64,000 nucleotides of DNA from Mesorhizobium sp. M9A.F.Ca.ET.002.03.1.2 (GCF_003952365.1 NZ_CP034443.1:3093001-3157000), one strand, 5' to 3'. Numbered from the stretch's first letter, positions 49,688 through 59,106 are shown. Numbers and translations are program-made. The notes: a model not told the origin generated them from the sequence alone.

Positions 49688-50595
49688 CAGCGTTCTCTCA
49701 CTCCGAAAAGGCCGATAGGCCGCACGAACAGCACCGTCATCAGGATGATGAAGGAGACGGCGGCGCGCCATTCGGCGCCGATCAACTGTACCGCGCCGGC
49801 TTCGGCCATACCGATGATCAATCCGCCGAGAACGGCGCCCGGCACGCTGCCGATGCCGCCGAGAATGGCGGCCGCGAACATCGGCAGCAGCATGTCGAAA
49901 CCCATGAATGGCCGGATCTGGATGAGAATGCCGATCATGACGCCGGCGACGCAGGCCAGCGCCCCGCCGACGATCCAGGTGACGCGCACGACCTTGGCGA
50001 CGTCGATGCCGACAATGCGCGCCAATGCCGCGTTCTGGCTCAGTGCCTGCATCGAACGGCCGGTCTGGGTGCGCGTGATCAACAGATGCACGCCGAGCAC
50101 GAGAACGGCGGTGACCAACAGCAAGGCGATCTGATCGGGGGTGATGCGAATGCCGAAGCCGACCGGCATGGCGATCTGGATGGCCCGGCTGAAATAGGTC
50201 GGGCGCGAGCCGAAGATGAATTCGAGCAGGCTCCTCAGTGCCATCGAGGCGCCGAAGCTCGCCATCACCACGATGATCGCCTGGCCCTTGGCCCTGAGCC
50301 GCGCGAACAGCACCATGTCGAGCGAGAGCGCCAACAGGCCGGTGATCGTCATGCCGACGACGACCGCCACGATCAGCGGCCAGCCGAAGGAGAGGGGAGC
50401 GATCGGCGCGATTTTGCCGAACATTGCGCCGATGGCGCCGACGACGGCGAGCGTCGCATAGGCGCCCCAGGCCATGAAGTCGCCATGCGCGAAGTTCGAG
50501 AAGCGCAGGATCGAATAGGTGAGCGTCACGCCGATGGCGCCGAGGCCGATCATCGAGCCCGCCAGCAGCCCGTCGACGACAAATTGCAGGCTCAC
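49687..50595 (-). CDS. Branched-chain amino acid-type ABC permease, LivH-like
   Basis: A 302-residue membrane protein. It opens LQFVVDGLLAGSMIGLGAIG, VTLTYSILRFSNFAHGDFMA, the LivH hallmark. Later parts are TGRSMQALSQNAALARIVGI and AAILGGIGSVPGAVLGGLII. It overlaps the LivF-type gene by four bases. Confidence 0.92.
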   Translation of the reverse strand: MSLQFVVDGLLAGSMIGLGAIGVTLTYSILRFSNFAHGDFMAWGAYATLAVVGAIGAMFGKIAPIAPLSFGWPLIVAVVVGMTITGLLALSLDMVLFARLRAKGQAIIVVMASFGASMALRSLLEFIFGSRPTYFSRAIQIAMPVGFGIRITPDQIALLLVTAVLVLGVHLLITRTQTGRSMQALSQNAALARIVGIDVAKVVRVTWIVGGALACVAGVMIGILIQIRPFMGFDMLLPMFAAAILGGIGSVPGAVLGGLIIGMAEAGAVQLIGAEWRAAVSFIILMTVLFVRPIGLFGVRER

Positions 50596-51359
50596 GCCGC
50601 GCCCCCTTTGCGAGAGTGCCGGTCTCTTTCAGGATCGAGGCGGCGCTGGCCAAGATAGAGCTCGGCGACGACCGGATCGTTCCACAGCTCGGAGGCGACG
50701 CCCTCATGCCGGTCCTTGCCCTCGACCAGCACGTAGGCGCGATCGCCGATGGCAAGCGCTGCCTTGGCGTTCTGTTCGACCAGCAGAATGGTGACGCCGG
50801 ATATGCGTATACCGGCCAGCATCTCGAACACCATCGCCACGAATTTCGGCGACAGGCCTGCCGACGGTTCGTCGAGCACCAGCACCTTGGGATGGACGAT
50901 CAGCGCCCGGGCGACGGCCAGCATCTGCCGCTGTCCGCCCGAGAGATTTCCGGCGGCGGTTCTGCGCTGACGGGCGAGATCGGGAAAGGCCGCATACATT
51001 TCCTCGATGCGGGCAGGGGTCTCGCGCGGCTTCAGGATGCCGCAGGCAACCTTCAGATTGTCCTCGACCGACATCAAGGGGAAGATGTTTTCGGTCTGCG
51101 GCACGAAGGCAAGGCCGAGGCGGACCATGGTGTGGGCAGGTGCGGCGGTGATATCCTTGCCGTCCAGCAGGACCGTGCCGCCGGTGATCGGGACAAGGCC
51201 GGCGATCGCCTTGATCAAGGTCGACTTGCCGGCGCCGTTGGGGCCGAGAACGACAACGATCTCGTCCTTGTCGACGGTGATCGAGGCGCCGCGCACGATC
51301 GGCACGCCTGGCTCGTAGCCGGCTTCGAGATCGCGGACATCGAGAACCGTCTGGCTCAT
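50592..51359 (-). CDS. Branched-chain amino acid-type ABC ATPase, LivF-like
   Basis: A 255-residue ATPase. Walker A is LGPNGAGKSTLIKAIAGL, the Q-loop FVPQTENIFPLMSVEDNL, signature LSGGQRQMLAVARALI, Walker B LVLDEPSAGLSPKF and LVEQNAKAAL. I placed the start at the ATG 51359, giving the usual LivF length and a four-base overlap with the LivG-type gene. Confidence 0.92.
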   Translation of the reverse strand: MSQTVLDVRDLEAGYEPGVPIVRGASITVDKDEIVVVLGPNGAGKSTLIKAIAGLVPITGGTVLLDGKDITAAPAHTMVRLGLAFVPQTENIFPLMSVEDNLKVACGILKPRETPARIEEMYAAFPDLARQRRTAAGNLSGGQRQMLAVARALIVHPKVLVLDEPSAGLSPKFVAMVFEMLAGIRISGVTILLVEQNAKAALAIGDRAYVLVEGKDRHEGVASELWNDPVVAELYLGQRRLDPERDRHSRKGGAA

Positions 51360-52156
51360 GCCGCGCCTCCGAGATAGGCCTCGATGACGCGCGGATCGCG
51401 TGCCACCTCGTCCGGAGTGCCTTCGCACAGAAGCTGGCCGCTCGCCATGACCAGCACGCGGTGGCAGAGCCGCGTCACCATGTCGATATTGTGCTCGATC
51501 AGCAGGAAGGTGATGCCGCTTCTGTTGATGTCGCGGATGCGGTCGATGATGACTTCGAGCAGCGTCGCGTTGACGCCGGCCGCCGGTTCGTCGAGCAGGA
51601 TGATCGCAGGGTCGGCCATCATGACGCGGGCGAGTTCGAGCAGTTTGCGCTGGCCGCCGGAAAGCACACGCGCCGGTTCGTGCGCGAGGTGGGCAAGCTT
51701 GACAAGTTCGAGCAGCTCGATGGCTCTCGTCTCGGCAGCCAGCTCCTCGGCGGCGACCCGCCGTGGTATCAGGAAGTTGGCGAGCAGTCTTTCTCCGGCT
51801 TGTCCCTGCGCGGCCAGCATGACGTTTTCGATCAGCGTCAGGTTGGGCAGTGGCCGGGGGATCTGGAACGTGCGGCCAAGGCCGCGGCCGATGCGGCGAT
51901 GGGCTGGCTCTCCCGATACCGGTGTGCCGTTGAGAAGGATCTCGCCGCTGGTCGGAAGGATGCTGCCGGCCAGCAGGTCGAACATCGTCGTCTTGCCGGC
52001 GCCGTTCGGGCCGATAAGGCCGAGTATTTCACCCGGCTGGACGTCAAACGAGACATCGTCGACCGCGACGAGGCCACCGAAGCGCCTGACGACGTTCCTG
52101 GCCGTCAGAACCGGCATGTGGGTTTCCGCCCGCTGTCGTGCGGTTGTGTCACTCAT
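51356..52156 (-). CDS. Branched-chain amino acid-type ABC ATPase, LivG-like
   Basis: A 266-residue ATPase with Walker A GLIGPNGAGKTTMFDLLAGS, the LivG-type long insert (GLGRTFQIPRPLPNLTLIEN), signature LSGGQRKLLELARVMM and Walker B IILLDEPAAGVN. The first of five minus-strand genes (LivG, F, H, M, oxidoreductase). It is divergent from the GntR gene across a 138-base promoter region. Confidence 0.92.
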   Translation of the reverse strand: MSDTTARQRAETHMPVLTARNVVRRFGGLVAVDDVSFDVQPGEILGLIGPNGAGKTTMFDLLAGSILPTSGEILLNGTPVSGEPAHRRIGRGLGRTFQIPRPLPNLTLIENVMLAAQGQAGERLLANFLIPRRVAAEELAAETRAIELLELVKLAHLAHEPARVLSGGQRKLLELARVMMADPAIILLDEPAAGVNATLLEVIIDRIRDINRSGITFLLIEHNIDMVTRLCHRVLVMASGQLLCEGTPDEVARDPRVIEAYLGGAA

Positions 52157-52205
52157 AGGACCCTCTGGCCCGAAAGCGATCGTCGCCGCCTTCTGGTTAT
52201 TGATT

Positions 52206-52229
52206 TGTGATCACACTTGCTTTGATCAC
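52206..52229. promoter_or_regulatory. Candidate GntR operator: paired TGATCA boxes
   Basis: A perfect palindrome TGTGATCACA (52206-52215) is followed by TTGATCAC (52222-52229), with the GATC cores 15 bases apart. The pair lies between the LivG-type and GntR genes, where FCD-type repressors of this kind often bind. The cognate protein is probably the one at 52295. Confidence 0.5.
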
Positions 52230-52294
52230 GCTAATCGGCTTTAATTTCTTCCGCAAGCCGAAAACAGGCTGGAGACAGCCAAAACCGGGATGCC

Positions 52295-53023
52295 ATGCAA
52301 AAGGCCGTTATCGAAAAGAACAATGAAACGATCGCGGCCCAGCTTACGCCGGTCGGCCGCGAGACCGTGCAGGATCGCGTCTATTCGGAGCTGCGCCGCG
52401 CCTTGATCGGCGGCCTTTTCGAGCCGAGCCAGGTTCTGACCATTCGTGGCCTCGCCGACGCGCTGGTCACCAGCACCATGCCGGTGCGCGAGGCGCTCGG
52501 GCGGCTGATCACGGAAAAGGCGCTGGAGGCGCTTCCCAATCGCTCCGTGCGCGTGCCGCCGATCACGCTGGAGCGTATCGACGATCTCCTGCGCGCCCGC
52601 TCCCTGATCGAGGGCGAAGCGATCGCGCTGGCTGCCACGCGCATGAACCCGCGCCAGATCGCTACGGTCGAAGCCATGCTCGGCGAGTGGGACGAGATGC
52701 GGGCGCTGAAGCACAAGAAGGATATCGACCGCGAGGCGACGCTCAACCAGAGCTTCCACTTCGAGATTTACCGTTGCTGCGGTTCCGCCGTGCTGATACC
52801 GATGATCGAGAGCCTGTGGCTGCAATCCGGGCCCTGCATCCGCGTTGCCATCTACGCATTTTCCGATGCTGGCGAGGTCGATACCGCCCACTATCATCGC
52901 AGCATCGTCGCGGCGCTTGCGAGGCAGGATGCGCAAGCAGCGCGCGAGGCGCTGGTGGCCGACATCAGCCGGCCCTTCGCCTTCCTGCGTGACAAGCTCC
53001 AATCCACAGCCAAGAAAGATTGA
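52295..53023 (+). CDS. GntR family regulator, FCD domain
   Basis: A 242-residue regulator. The helix-turn-helix is VYSELRRALIGGLFEPSQVL, TIRGLADALVTSTMPVREAL, with the wing NRSVRVPPI. The FCD part includes FHFEIYRCCGSAVLIPMIES and AHYHRSIVAALARQDAQAAR. First gene of the plus-strand operon that ends with the binding protein at 55407. It probably controls both divergent operons. Confidence 0.9.
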   Translation: MQKAVIEKNNETIAAQLTPVGRETVQDRVYSELRRALIGGLFEPSQVLTIRGLADALVTSTMPVREALGRLITEKALEALPNRSVRVPPITLERIDDLLRARSLIEGEAIALAATRMNPRQIATVEAMLGEWDEMRALKHKKDIDREATLNQSFHFEIYRCCGSAVLIPMIESLWLQSGPCIRVAIYAFSDAGEVDTAHYHRSIVAALARQDAQAAREALVADISRPFAFLRDKLQSTAKKD

Positions 53024-53027
53024 GGGC

Positions 53028-53516
53028 ATGACGACGCCTGCCATCACGATCACCGAGCTGCGCTCAAAGCTTTCCGTGACGGCGCTGCTGCTGCCCGAAA
53101 AGGCGCCCGACAACGCTGCCTTCCTGCTGGCCTATCTCGAGCGGCCGCGCGTCGTTGCCGGCATCCATGCGATGTGGACGGGGCCGGAAATCTCCTGCCC
53201 GATTCCCGCCGCGGATCTCGAGGGCCAAACCTATGCCAAGCCCTTGCCGGCGGAGAATGTAACGCTGACGCCGCAGCCGGGCGATATCGTGCTGTCCTAC
53301 GTGCCGCCCCGCATGTGGGGCGGCAATCCGAAGGCGATTTTCGACATCGGCCTGTTTTATGGAGCGGGCGCGCGTCTCTTGTTCCCGATCGGCTGGCTGG
53401 CCGGAAGCGTCGTCGCGCAGGTGCGCCCCGAGGAACGCGACCGGTTCGCCGACGCCTGCGGCGCGATCCGCCGCAACGGTGCTTGCGACATCACCTTCAC
53501 CCGGGTGGAGATCTGA
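53028..53516 (+). CDS. DUF3830 family protein
   Basis: A 162-residue protein with the DUF3830 pattern: LPEKAPDNAAFLLAYLERPR, AGIHAMWTGPEISCPIPAAD, PQPGDIVLSYVPP, FYGAGARLLFPIGWLAGSVV. The family resembles small cyclophilin-like barrels and is often found beside amidohydrolases or transporters, with no known reaction. It starts four bases after the GntR stop and ends directly at the next start. Confidence 0.7.
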   Translation: MTTPAITITELRSKLSVTALLLPEKAPDNAAFLLAYLERPRVVAGIHAMWTGPEISCPIPAADLEGQTYAKPLPAENVTLTPQPGDIVLSYVPPRMWGGNPKAIFDIGLFYGAGARLLFPIGWLAGSVVAQVRPEERDRFADACGAIRRNGACDITFTRVEI

Positions 53517-53876
53517 ATGGCCGGACCAGACGACAGTTTCGAACTCTTCGACCTTCGCGTCGAGGCGATCATTCCGGAAGGCAAGCCGATCTATTGCGGC
53601 GCCAAACCAGGCGATTACTTCGAGCTCAAGGGCGAGATGCTGTCCATGCCGGCGGGACAGGGTTTTTCGATCTACTCGATATCGGCCGTCTTGCCGCTGC
53701 TCGCAGCCAAACAGCGCCCGACCCACAAGAACGACTGGATGACGTCGGACGCCGAGATCGCTTGTCCCGATCCCAATTGCGCCAGCCGGCTCAGGGTCGT
53801 CAGGACCGGCAAACGGCGGTTCAGCCATGCCGAAACCACGGCGGTGCCGCTGCCGAAGGAGAATGACCAGAGATGA
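53517..53876 (+). CDS. TIGR04076 family protein
   Basis: A 119-residue protein of the small TIGR04076 type: LFDLRVEAI, GAKPGDYFELKGEMLSMPAG, FSIYSISAVLPLLAAKQRPT, DWMTSDAEIACPDPNCASRL. The Cys pair in ACPDPNC may bind metal. The function is unknown. It overlaps the aldo/keto reductase gene by four bases. Confidence 0.75.
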   Translation: MAGPDDSFELFDLRVEAIIPEGKPIYCGAKPGDYFELKGEMLSMPAGQGFSIYSISAVLPLLAAKQRPTHKNDWMTSDAEIACPDPNCASRLRVVRTGKRRFSHAETTAVPLPKENDQR

Positions 53877-54928
53877 CCGCCACGGCTTTCGAGCTCAGCC
53901 CCGGCTATACGATCTCGCGCGTCATTCGCGGCGGCTGGCAGCTTGCCGGCGGGCACGGCGCGATCGACCGCGAACAGGCGGTAACCGACCTGATCGCCAC
54001 CTTCGACGCCGGCATCAGGAGCTATGATTGCGCCGATATCTATACCGGGGTCGAAGAGCTGATCGGCGCGGCGCGGCTGCGGCTGGCCAACGAGCGCGGC
54101 CTCGACGTTGCCGCCAGGATGAAGGTGCACACCAAGCTGGTGCCCGACCTCGAAAGGCTTTCCAGCATTAGCCGCGACTATATCAGAGGCATCGTCGACC
54201 AGTCGCTGCGGCGGCTGAAGACCGAGCGGCTCGATCTCGTGCAGTTCCACTGGTGGGATTATGCGCTGCCCGGCTATGTCGATGCGATGGGCTGGCTCGA
54301 TGACCTTCGCCGGGAAGGCAAGGTGCGCAACATCGGCACCACCAATTTCGACACACAGCATTTGGCCGAGATCCTGGCCGCCGGCGTGCCGCTGGTCAGC
54401 CAGCAGCTGCAATACTCCGTGCTCGACCAGCGGCCGGCCACCAGCCTTGCGGCACTCGCCAGCCAGAGCGGCGTCAGTTTCCTGTGCTACGGTTCAGTGG
54501 CGGGCGGCTTCCTGAGCGAAAGATGGCTTGATGCTACCGAGCCGCAAACGCCGCTCGAAAACCGGTCGCTGGTCAAATACAAGCTGATCATCGACGATTT
54601 CGGCTGCTGGGAGCTTTTCCAGGAGTTGCTGCGGGTATTGAAGGCGGTCGGCGAGCGCCATGGCGTCGATATCGCCACCATAGCCAGTGCCTGGGTGCTG
54701 GAGCAGCCGCAAGTGGCGGCCGTCATCGTCGGCGCCCGCAACCAGGCGCACGCCCTTGCCAATGCCAAAATCATGGACGTCGCGCTCGACGCCGATGACC
54801 GGGCGCGGATCGCCGCAGTGATCGCGCAAAGTCGCGGGCCCGTGGGCGACGTCTACACGCTGGAACGCGACCGTCACGGCCGCCATGGCTCGATCATGCA
54901 CTATAATCTGAACGCAGGCCGGATATGA
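53873..54928 (+). CDS. Aldo/keto reductase
   Basis: A 351-residue TIM-barrel reductase. The catalytic set is readable: Asp and Tyr in SYDCADIYTGVEELIG, Lys in ARMKVHTKLV, and His in DLVQFHWWDYALPGYVDAM. The NADPH end is VAAVIVGARNQAHALANAKI. Overlaps of four bases on both sides show tight coupling with the TIGR04076 and NTF2-like genes. The substrate is unknown but presumably derived from the imported amine or acid. Confidence 0.9.
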   Translation: MTATAFELSPGYTISRVIRGGWQLAGGHGAIDREQAVTDLIATFDAGIRSYDCADIYTGVEELIGAARLRLANERGLDVAARMKVHTKLVPDLERLSSISRDYIRGIVDQSLRRLKTERLDLVQFHWWDYALPGYVDAMGWLDDLRREGKVRNIGTTNFDTQHLAEILAAGVPLVSQQLQYSVLDQRPATSLAALASQSGVSFLCYGSVAGGFLSERWLDATEPQTPLENRSLVKYKLIIDDFGCWELFQELLRVLKAVGERHGVDIATIASAWVLEQPQVAAVIVGARNQAHALANAKIMDVALDADDRARIAAVIAQSRGPVGDVYTLERDRHGRHGSIMHYNLNAGRI

Positions 54929-55353
54929 GCGGCGAGCTCTCTCTGTTTTCCCGCGCCAGCGCCGAGATCGTCGATCTGCATCGCTTCTTCGTCGGCTGGT
55001 TCGACAGGACGCGCGCCGACAGGACGGATTTCAGCCGCTTCGAACGCGTCATGGGCGAAGGCTTCGAGATGATCGCGCCGGACGGCCAACTCCTCGATCG
55101 CAACGCGGTGCTCGACCATATCAGGGCAAGCCGCGCCACCTGTGACGGCGACTTCGCCATCGCCATCGAGGATATCCGGGCCGTCTGGCAGGCCGGCGAC
55201 ACGATCGTCGTCTGCTACGTCGAGGCGCAGCAACGCGCCGGCAAGCGCAGCCGCCGTCGCTCTAGTGCCGTTTTCACCACCAGTTCATCGGCGCCCAACG
55301 GCGTTGAATGGCGACATCTGCATGAAACCTGGCTGCAGATGTCGGAAGGCTGA
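54925..55353 (+). CDS. NTF2-like (DUF4440/SnoaL-type) protein
   Basis: A 142-residue single-domain protein. The opening helix SAEIVDLHRFFVGWFDRTRA and the cone-shaped strands (FEMIAPDGQLLDRNAVLDHI, DTIVVCYVEAQQRAGKRS, WRHLHETWLQM) fit the nuclear-transport-factor-2 fold. Members are small enzymes or ligand binders. The operon position suggests an accessory step; no catalytic residue is obvious. Confidence 0.7.
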   Translation: MSGELSLFSRASAEIVDLHRFFVGWFDRTRADRTDFSRFERVMGEGFEMIAPDGQLLDRNAVLDHIRASRATCDGDFAIAIEDIRAVWQAGDTIVVCYVEAQQRAGKRSRRRSSAVFTTSSSAPNGVEWRHLHETWLQMSEG

Positions 55354-55406
55354 ACAGGCTCAAGACATGAATCGAACCAGAGTCGTGTGACGAAAGGGGA
55401 ACAACA

Positions 55407-56666
55407 ATGACAAAGACGATACTTCTGATCACCACCGCGCTAGCTCTGCTGACGGCAGCAGGTACAGCGCAAGCCGCCGATTGCAAGATCACCGTCGGCC
55501 TCGTCATGGAACTGACTGGCCCGGCCGGCGAATACGGCCAAGCCGGTGCCAAGTCGGTCGAAATGGCCTTCCGCGATATCAACGACGCCGGCGGCGTGCG
55601 CGGTTGCGATCTCGCGACCGACACCCGCGACAGCCAGAGCCAGGGCAACATTGCGGTCGATGCCGCGACCCAGCTTGTGCAGGTCAAGAAGGTGCCGGTG
55701 ATCATCGGCGGCATCATCTCCTCGGTGTCGATCCCGATCCTGACCTCGGTCACCGCGCCGGCCAAGATCGTCCAGGTGTCGCCGGCTTCGTCGTCGCCGA
55801 CGCTGACGGCGCTCGGGCGCGACGGCAAGACCAACGGCATCTTCTTCCGTACCATCACCTCGGATGCGCTACAGGGCGTCGCCGCCGCCAAGTACGCCAT
55901 CGACAAGGGCTTCAAGAAACTGTCGGTCATCCACGTCAACAACGACTTCGGCGTCAACATGGTGGCCGAATTCTCGCGCGCCTATAAGGCGCTCGGCGGC
56001 ACCATCGTCTCCGACACGCCCTACAATGAAAAGCAGTCGAGCTATGCCTCGGAAGTGACCGCGGCGATATCAGGCGAGCCGGATGGGCTTTATCTCGTCA
56101 GCACGCCTGTCGACGGCGCAACCATCGCCCGCGCCTGGATTTCGCAGGGCGGTGTGCAGAAATTCCTGCTCAATGACGGCATGAACAGTCCGGACTTCAT
56201 CGAATCCGTCGGCGCCGATTACCTGAAGGACGCCTATGGCACTTCCTCGGGCACCAGCCCGACCGCATCGACCGAGTATTTCACCAAGCATTACAAGGAA
56301 TTTTCCGGCATCGAACCGTCGAACCCGGCGGCCGATCGCTCCTATGATGCCGGCGCCATCGTCGGCTTGGCAATCGCCATTGCCGGCTCCGAGGATCCGG
56401 CCAAGATCAAGGATGCGATCTACAAGGCGGTCGATCCGGCCGGCACGCCAATCTATGCCGGCAAGGACGAGTTCGCCAAGGCGCTCGGCCTGATCAAGGA
56501 TGGCAAGCCGATCCGCTACGAAGGCGTCATCGGCCCGGTCGCCTTCGACAAATACGGCGACATCACCGGCCCGTTCCGTCTCTGGAAGATCGTCGACGGC
56601 ACGGTGACGACCGACGGCGAAATGACGACGGATGATGTCAACGCCCTGCAGGCGAAGCTTCAGTAA
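55407..56666 (+). CDS. Branched-chain amino acid-type ABC substrate-binding protein
   Basis: A 419-residue periplasmic protein with a leader (MTKTILLITTALALLTAAGT, then AQA/ADC) and the Peripla_BP_6 fold: ITVGLVMELTGPAGEYGQAG, VEMAFRDINDAGGVRGCDLA, VIIGGIISSVSIPILTSVTA, VSPASSSPTLTALG. It completes the transporter whose ATPases and permeases are on the divergent strand at 48707-52156. Confidence 0.92.
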   Translation: MTKTILLITTALALLTAAGTAQAADCKITVGLVMELTGPAGEYGQAGAKSVEMAFRDINDAGGVRGCDLATDTRDSQSQGNIAVDAATQLVQVKKVPVIIGGIISSVSIPILTSVTAPAKIVQVSPASSSPTLTALGRDGKTNGIFFRTITSDALQGVAAAKYAIDKGFKKLSVIHVNNDFGVNMVAEFSRAYKALGGTIVSDTPYNEKQSSYASEVTAAISGEPDGLYLVSTPVDGATIARAWISQGGVQKFLLNDGMNSPDFIESVGADYLKDAYGTSSGTSPTASTEYFTKHYKEFSGIEPSNPAADRSYDAGAIVGLAIAIAGSEDPAKIKDAIYKAVDPAGTPIYAGKDEFAKALGLIKDGKPIRYEGVIGPVAFDKYGDITGPFRLWKIVDGTVTTDGEMTTDDVNALQAKLQ

Positions 56667-56738
56667 GGCGCCTATGCCTTGTCCGGCATCATTTCATTGA
56701 GGTTGATGCCGGACATCGTCCCGACTCGCGCGCTCCAG

Positions 56739-57278
56739 CTAATAGAGCGGCTTGGCCATGTGCCGGGGCGTCGGCCATTCGGTCGTAATCCCGGGCTGTA
56801 CCGGCCGCTCGAGATAGGTCGACAGAACCACGTAGCTTCGCGTCGAGGTGACGCCGGGCGTTTCGTAGAGACGCGACAACAGGCCTTCGAGCGCCCTTGT
56901 GTCCTCGGTGCGGACCTTGATCAGCATGCATGTGTCGCCGGCCACCGAATGAATCTCTTCGACTTCCGGGTGCTCGGAAATCGCCATCAGTTCGGGGGTC
57001 TTTCCCCAGCCCTTGGTGTCGATGTGCACGAAGGCAAGCAGCGGCTTGCGCACCGCCTTGGGATCGATGAATGCCGCGGTGTTGCGGATGGCGCCGCTGC
57101 GCCGAAGCCGCTTCACCCGTTCATGGGCCGCCGGCGGCGACAGGCCGACGCGATCACCGAGCTCAGCATAGCTGACCGTGGCGTCGTCGACCAGAACGCC
57201 TAATATTTTTCGGTCGATTGCGTCGACATCGCGAGCTGCAGGCTTGTTCTCCGGAATGCCATCTGTTTCTTCATCCAT
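56739..57278 (-). CDS. Lrp/AsnC family transcriptional regulator
   Basis: A 179-residue regulator. The helix-turn-helix is DVDAIDRKILGVLVDDATVS, YAELGDRVGLSPPAAHERVK, then RSGAIRNTAAFIDPKAV. The RAM domain contains HPEVEEIHSVAGDTCMLIKV. Start set at the ATG 57278; it could begin slightly upstream. It is divergent from the MFS exporter gene with only 48 bases between starts, so the two share a control region. Confidence 0.88.
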   Translation of the reverse strand: MDEETDGIPENKPAARDVDAIDRKILGVLVDDATVSYAELGDRVGLSPPAAHERVKRLRRSGAIRNTAAFIDPKAVRKPLLAFVHIDTKGWGKTPELMAISEHPEVEEIHSVAGDTCMLIKVRTEDTRALEGLLSRLYETPGVTSTRSYVVLSTYLERPVQPGITTEWPTPRHMAKPLY

Positions 57279-57326
57279 ATCAAAATTCCTGGTTGATGCA
57301 GAATTTAATACGGCCATTATCGCCAT

Positions 57327-58511
57327 ATGTCGAACAGTGATCAAGTCGCAACATTGACGGCAGCGCCCAGGGCACCTATCCCGGCGCTCGCCTATCTCCT
57401 GACCGGATGCATCGCCGTGATCGGCTCGAACTCGCTGGTTCTCGGTCCGATAGCACCGTCGGTGGCCGCATCGTTTGCGACAAGCGTGCCGGTCGTCATG
57501 ATCGCGTCCGCCGCGTTCGGGCTTGGCACATCGGCAAGCGCCTTGTTTCTGGCGCGCTATATCGATCGGCTTGGCGCCCGCCGCATGCTGCAAGGCGCGT
57601 TGCTGCTGCTGGCGGTCGCGCTTGTCGCCAGCGCCGCCGCGCCGACGGTGACGGCGCTGGTTGCGGCCCAGCTCCTCGCCGGCATCGCCGCCGGCGTCGC
57701 CATGCCGGCCATCTACGCCAGCGCCGCTGCGATCGCGCCGCCTGGCCGCGAAAGCGGGACGATCGGCGTCGTGCTGACAGGGTGGACGCTCAGCATGGTG
57801 GCCGGCGTCTCGTTGTCGGCGGTGCTTGCCGATCTGGTGCATTGGCGCGCTGTTTTCGCGGCTGTCGCGGTCCTTGCGGTGCTCGCGTTGACCGGTCTTA
57901 CGCTGACGTCGCTGAGCGACGCCAGGAAAAGCGGCCCGGCGCCAACGCCGTTCGGCGCCTTGGCAGTTCCCGGCATAGTGCCGCTCCTAGTCGCCTGCGG
58001 CGCCTTCATGACCGCCTTCTACGGCGTCTATGGCTATCTTGGCGATCACCTTCACAACGGCTTGGGACAGCAGGTCAGCGCCAACGGGCTGGCGGCGCTC
58101 GCCTATGGCGCGGGCTTCGGCATGGCGGCGCTTCTGGACGGCCTGATCGATCGCCTGGGCGCGCGACGCGTCATGCCGTTCGCCTATCTCCTCGTCGCGA
58201 TCGTCTATGTCGCGCTTGCCGCGGCAAGCAATAGTTTCCATCTGACCCTGGCGATGGTGGCTGTCTGGGGGCTTGCCAATCATTTCGGGTTGAACGTCCT
58301 GGTGATGCGCCTCTCGGCGCTCGATCCGGCGCGGCGCGGCACGATCATGGGCTTGAACAGCGCGGTGACCTATCTTGCGGTGTTTATCGGCACCACGGCC
58401 TTCGGACCGCTTTATTCCGGCTTTGGTTTTGCGGCATCGGCGATGGTCGCATCCTTGCTCATGCTGGTTGCCGCTTCGGCGGCGGCGTGGCAATCGCCGC
58501 GGTCCGTGTAG
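57327..58511 (+). CDS. Major facilitator superfamily transporter
   Basis: A 394-residue membrane protein with about 12 spans. Motif A is seen as ARYIDRLGARRMLQGALLLL, and a matching cytoplasmic loop LIDRLGARRVMPFAYLLVAI lies in the second half. AGIAAGVAMPAIYASAAAIA is typical of the drug/sugar exporter branch. Pairing with an Lrp-type regulator suggests amino acid or metabolite export. Confidence 0.9.
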   Translation: MSNSDQVATLTAAPRAPIPALAYLLTGCIAVIGSNSLVLGPIAPSVAASFATSVPVVMIASAAFGLGTSASALFLARYIDRLGARRMLQGALLLLAVALVASAAAPTVTALVAAQLLAGIAAGVAMPAIYASAAAIAPPGRESGTIGVVLTGWTLSMVAGVSLSAVLADLVHWRAVFAAVAVLAVLALTGLTLTSLSDARKSGPAPTPFGALAVPGIVPLLVACGAFMTAFYGVYGYLGDHLHNGLGQQVSANGLAALAYGAGFGMAALLDGLIDRLGARRVMPFAYLLVAIVYVALAAASNSFHLTLAMVAVWGLANHFGLNVLVMRLSALDPARRGTIMGLNSAVTYLAVFIGTTAFGPLYSGFGFAASAMVASLLMLVAASAAAWQSPRSV

Positions 58512-58667
58512 CCGCGGACTGTCGCAAGCGCCGTCTTGAGCCACGCGGCGGGAGAGCTTGCGCCCCGTCCTTGTCCTTCGATAAATGCAAATGAAAGTGC
58601 CACAGCGTCCAGACGGGCGCGCGGCGCTGTATACCGATATCCAGCCGCGAGCCTGTCCGGACATGCG

Positions 58668-59093
58668 ATGAACACGACGCTTGAAACGACCGCCGACCCT
58701 TCGCCCAAGGAGATCGCTTTTCTGGGAGAACGGCTCAGCGCGTTCAACGACAGCGACGTCGGTGCGGCCGGGAGGAAGGCGCTCGCCGTGTTCGTGCGCG
58801 ATGAACACGGTGCGGTTGTCGCCGGCATCTCGGGATACACCGCCTGGGGCTGGCTCTATGTCCAATGGCTGTGGGTCGATGAACGACTGCGCGGCCAACA
58901 CAACGCCGGCAGGATGCTGGATGCGGCCGAACAGGAAGCCGTCGCACGCGGCTGCCACGGCGCCTTGATCGACACGTTCAATCCCAGGGCAGTCAAGGCT
59001 TATGAGCGCCAGGGATATCGGCCCTTCGGCATTCTCCCCGACTTTCCCGTCGGCCGCAGCCGCGTCTTCCTGCAGAAGAAATTGTTGGCTTAA
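58668..59093 (+). CDS. GNAT family N-acetyltransferase
   Basis: A 141-residue enzyme. The acetyl-CoA site is LWVDERLRGQHNAGRMLDAA, with ALIDTFNPRAVKAYERQGYR after it. The ATG at 58668 gives the normal GNAT start; the 156 bases before it (58512-58667) show no feature. It converges with anmK. Confidence 0.85.
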   Translation: MNTTLETTADPSPKEIAFLGERLSAFNDSDVGAAGRKALAVFVRDEHGAVVAGISGYTAWGWLYVQWLWVDERLRGQHNAGRMLDAAEQEAVARGCHGALIDTFNPRAVKAYERQGYRPFGILPDFPVGRSRVFLQKKLLA

Positions 59094-59106
59094 AGCGCCT
59101 CGCGTC

